From assembly GCA_900543055.1 (NCBI GenBank), contig UQQI01000026.1:1-21677 (forward strand): 21,677 nucleotides of DNA, written 5' to 3'. Source of the DNA: an uncultured Mollicutes bacterium. Its GTDB lineage: Bacteria > Bacillota_I > Bacilli_A > RF39 > UBA660. A model generated the notes under the pieces. The model was not told the DNA's origin and searched no databases. It saw only the letters and a program-made list of their open reading frames with translations. Below, one piece after another: positions 21,633 to 21,677 of the stretch (positions are counted from its first letter, which is position 1; every line of letters begins with the position of its first letter). The translations under genes were made by a program, and so were the position numbers.

Positions 21633-21677
21633 TATTAGGAAAGTGCGTTTAGAATTTTTTATTTTATGGCTTTTTTT

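Noticed and set aside
1..21677. Mycoplasma-type code (TGA = Trp)
   Set aside because: TGA acts as the stop of the HENRH and helicase genes, and tryptophans in conserved proteins are encoded by TGG.

Overview
The window reads as core chromosome of a very AT-rich, low-GC Gram-positive bacterium (class Bacilli in the broad sense). Codons rich in A and T dominate, the Shine-Dalgarno sites are strong (AAGGAGG type), and several promoters have a 17-bp spacer between the two boxes. The block rplU-prp-rpmA ... obgE ... yebC ... ruvA-ruvB-queA has the same order as in Bacillus subtilis and relatives. TGA is used as a stop (for example at 6140-6142 and 16695-16697), so this is the standard bacterial code and not the Mycoplasma code. 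L27 carries the Firmicutes-type cleavable N-terminal extension, and its protease gene prp lies between rplU and rpmA. Nothing indicates sporulation: the place occupied by spo0B in Bacillus (between rpmA and obgE) holds an unrelated HExxH protein. An uncultured gut-type Bacilli lineage (RF39/RFN20-like or Erysipelotrichia-like) would fit, but that placement is inference.

Layout. 1-982: pyrH on the minus strand with its own terminator, no frr or tsf partner in view, then a strong promoter facing right. 983-3785: two overlapping lineage-specific genes. The first ends in a probable RelE/ParE-fold domain and the second is a long helical protein of unknown function. 3786-4889: strong promoter, candidate L21 leader, rplU, prp, rpmA, terminator. 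4910-6142: putative zinc metallopeptidase-like protein (HENRH). 6124-9127: obgE with its own promoter, followed by tightly coupled genes for an EEP-family phosphodiesterase or nuclease and a transglutaminase-like Cys-His-Asp protein. 9167-9856: Rossmann/methyltransferase-like protein and terminator. 9947-10814: Hpt-REC phosphorelay protein, then a bidirectional terminator shared with a convergent DUF192-like gene (10807-11130, minus). 11165-11982: yebC. 12034-16950: a two-gene unit with a 1540-residue SF2 helicase and an overlapping 85-residue protein. 16976-18857: ANL-superfamily acyl-CoA ligase. 18882-21632: ruvA, ruvB, queA and a strong terminator. The last 45 bases hold nothing recognisable. 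No gene-free gap exceeds about 180 bases.

How the genes work together. The core genes serve translation and ribosome maturation (L21, L27 and its Prp protease, Obg, YebC, QueA), nucleotide supply (PyrH) and recombination (RuvA, RuvB). Between them sit genes I cannot tie to a pathway. The most unusual is the helicase unit. Its protein appears to combine an N-terminal ADP-ribosyltransferase-like domain (R24, S89-L-T-S92, E211), a complete SF2 helicase core, and three nearly identical 103-residue C-terminal repeats resembling helicase-associated (HA) domains. It is followed by a translationally coupled small acidic protein. This is the best candidate for an undescribed system, possibly genome defence or a mobile-element remnant, but that role is inference.

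No tRNA, rRNA, CRISPR array, insertion sequence or prophage hallmark gene was recognised.
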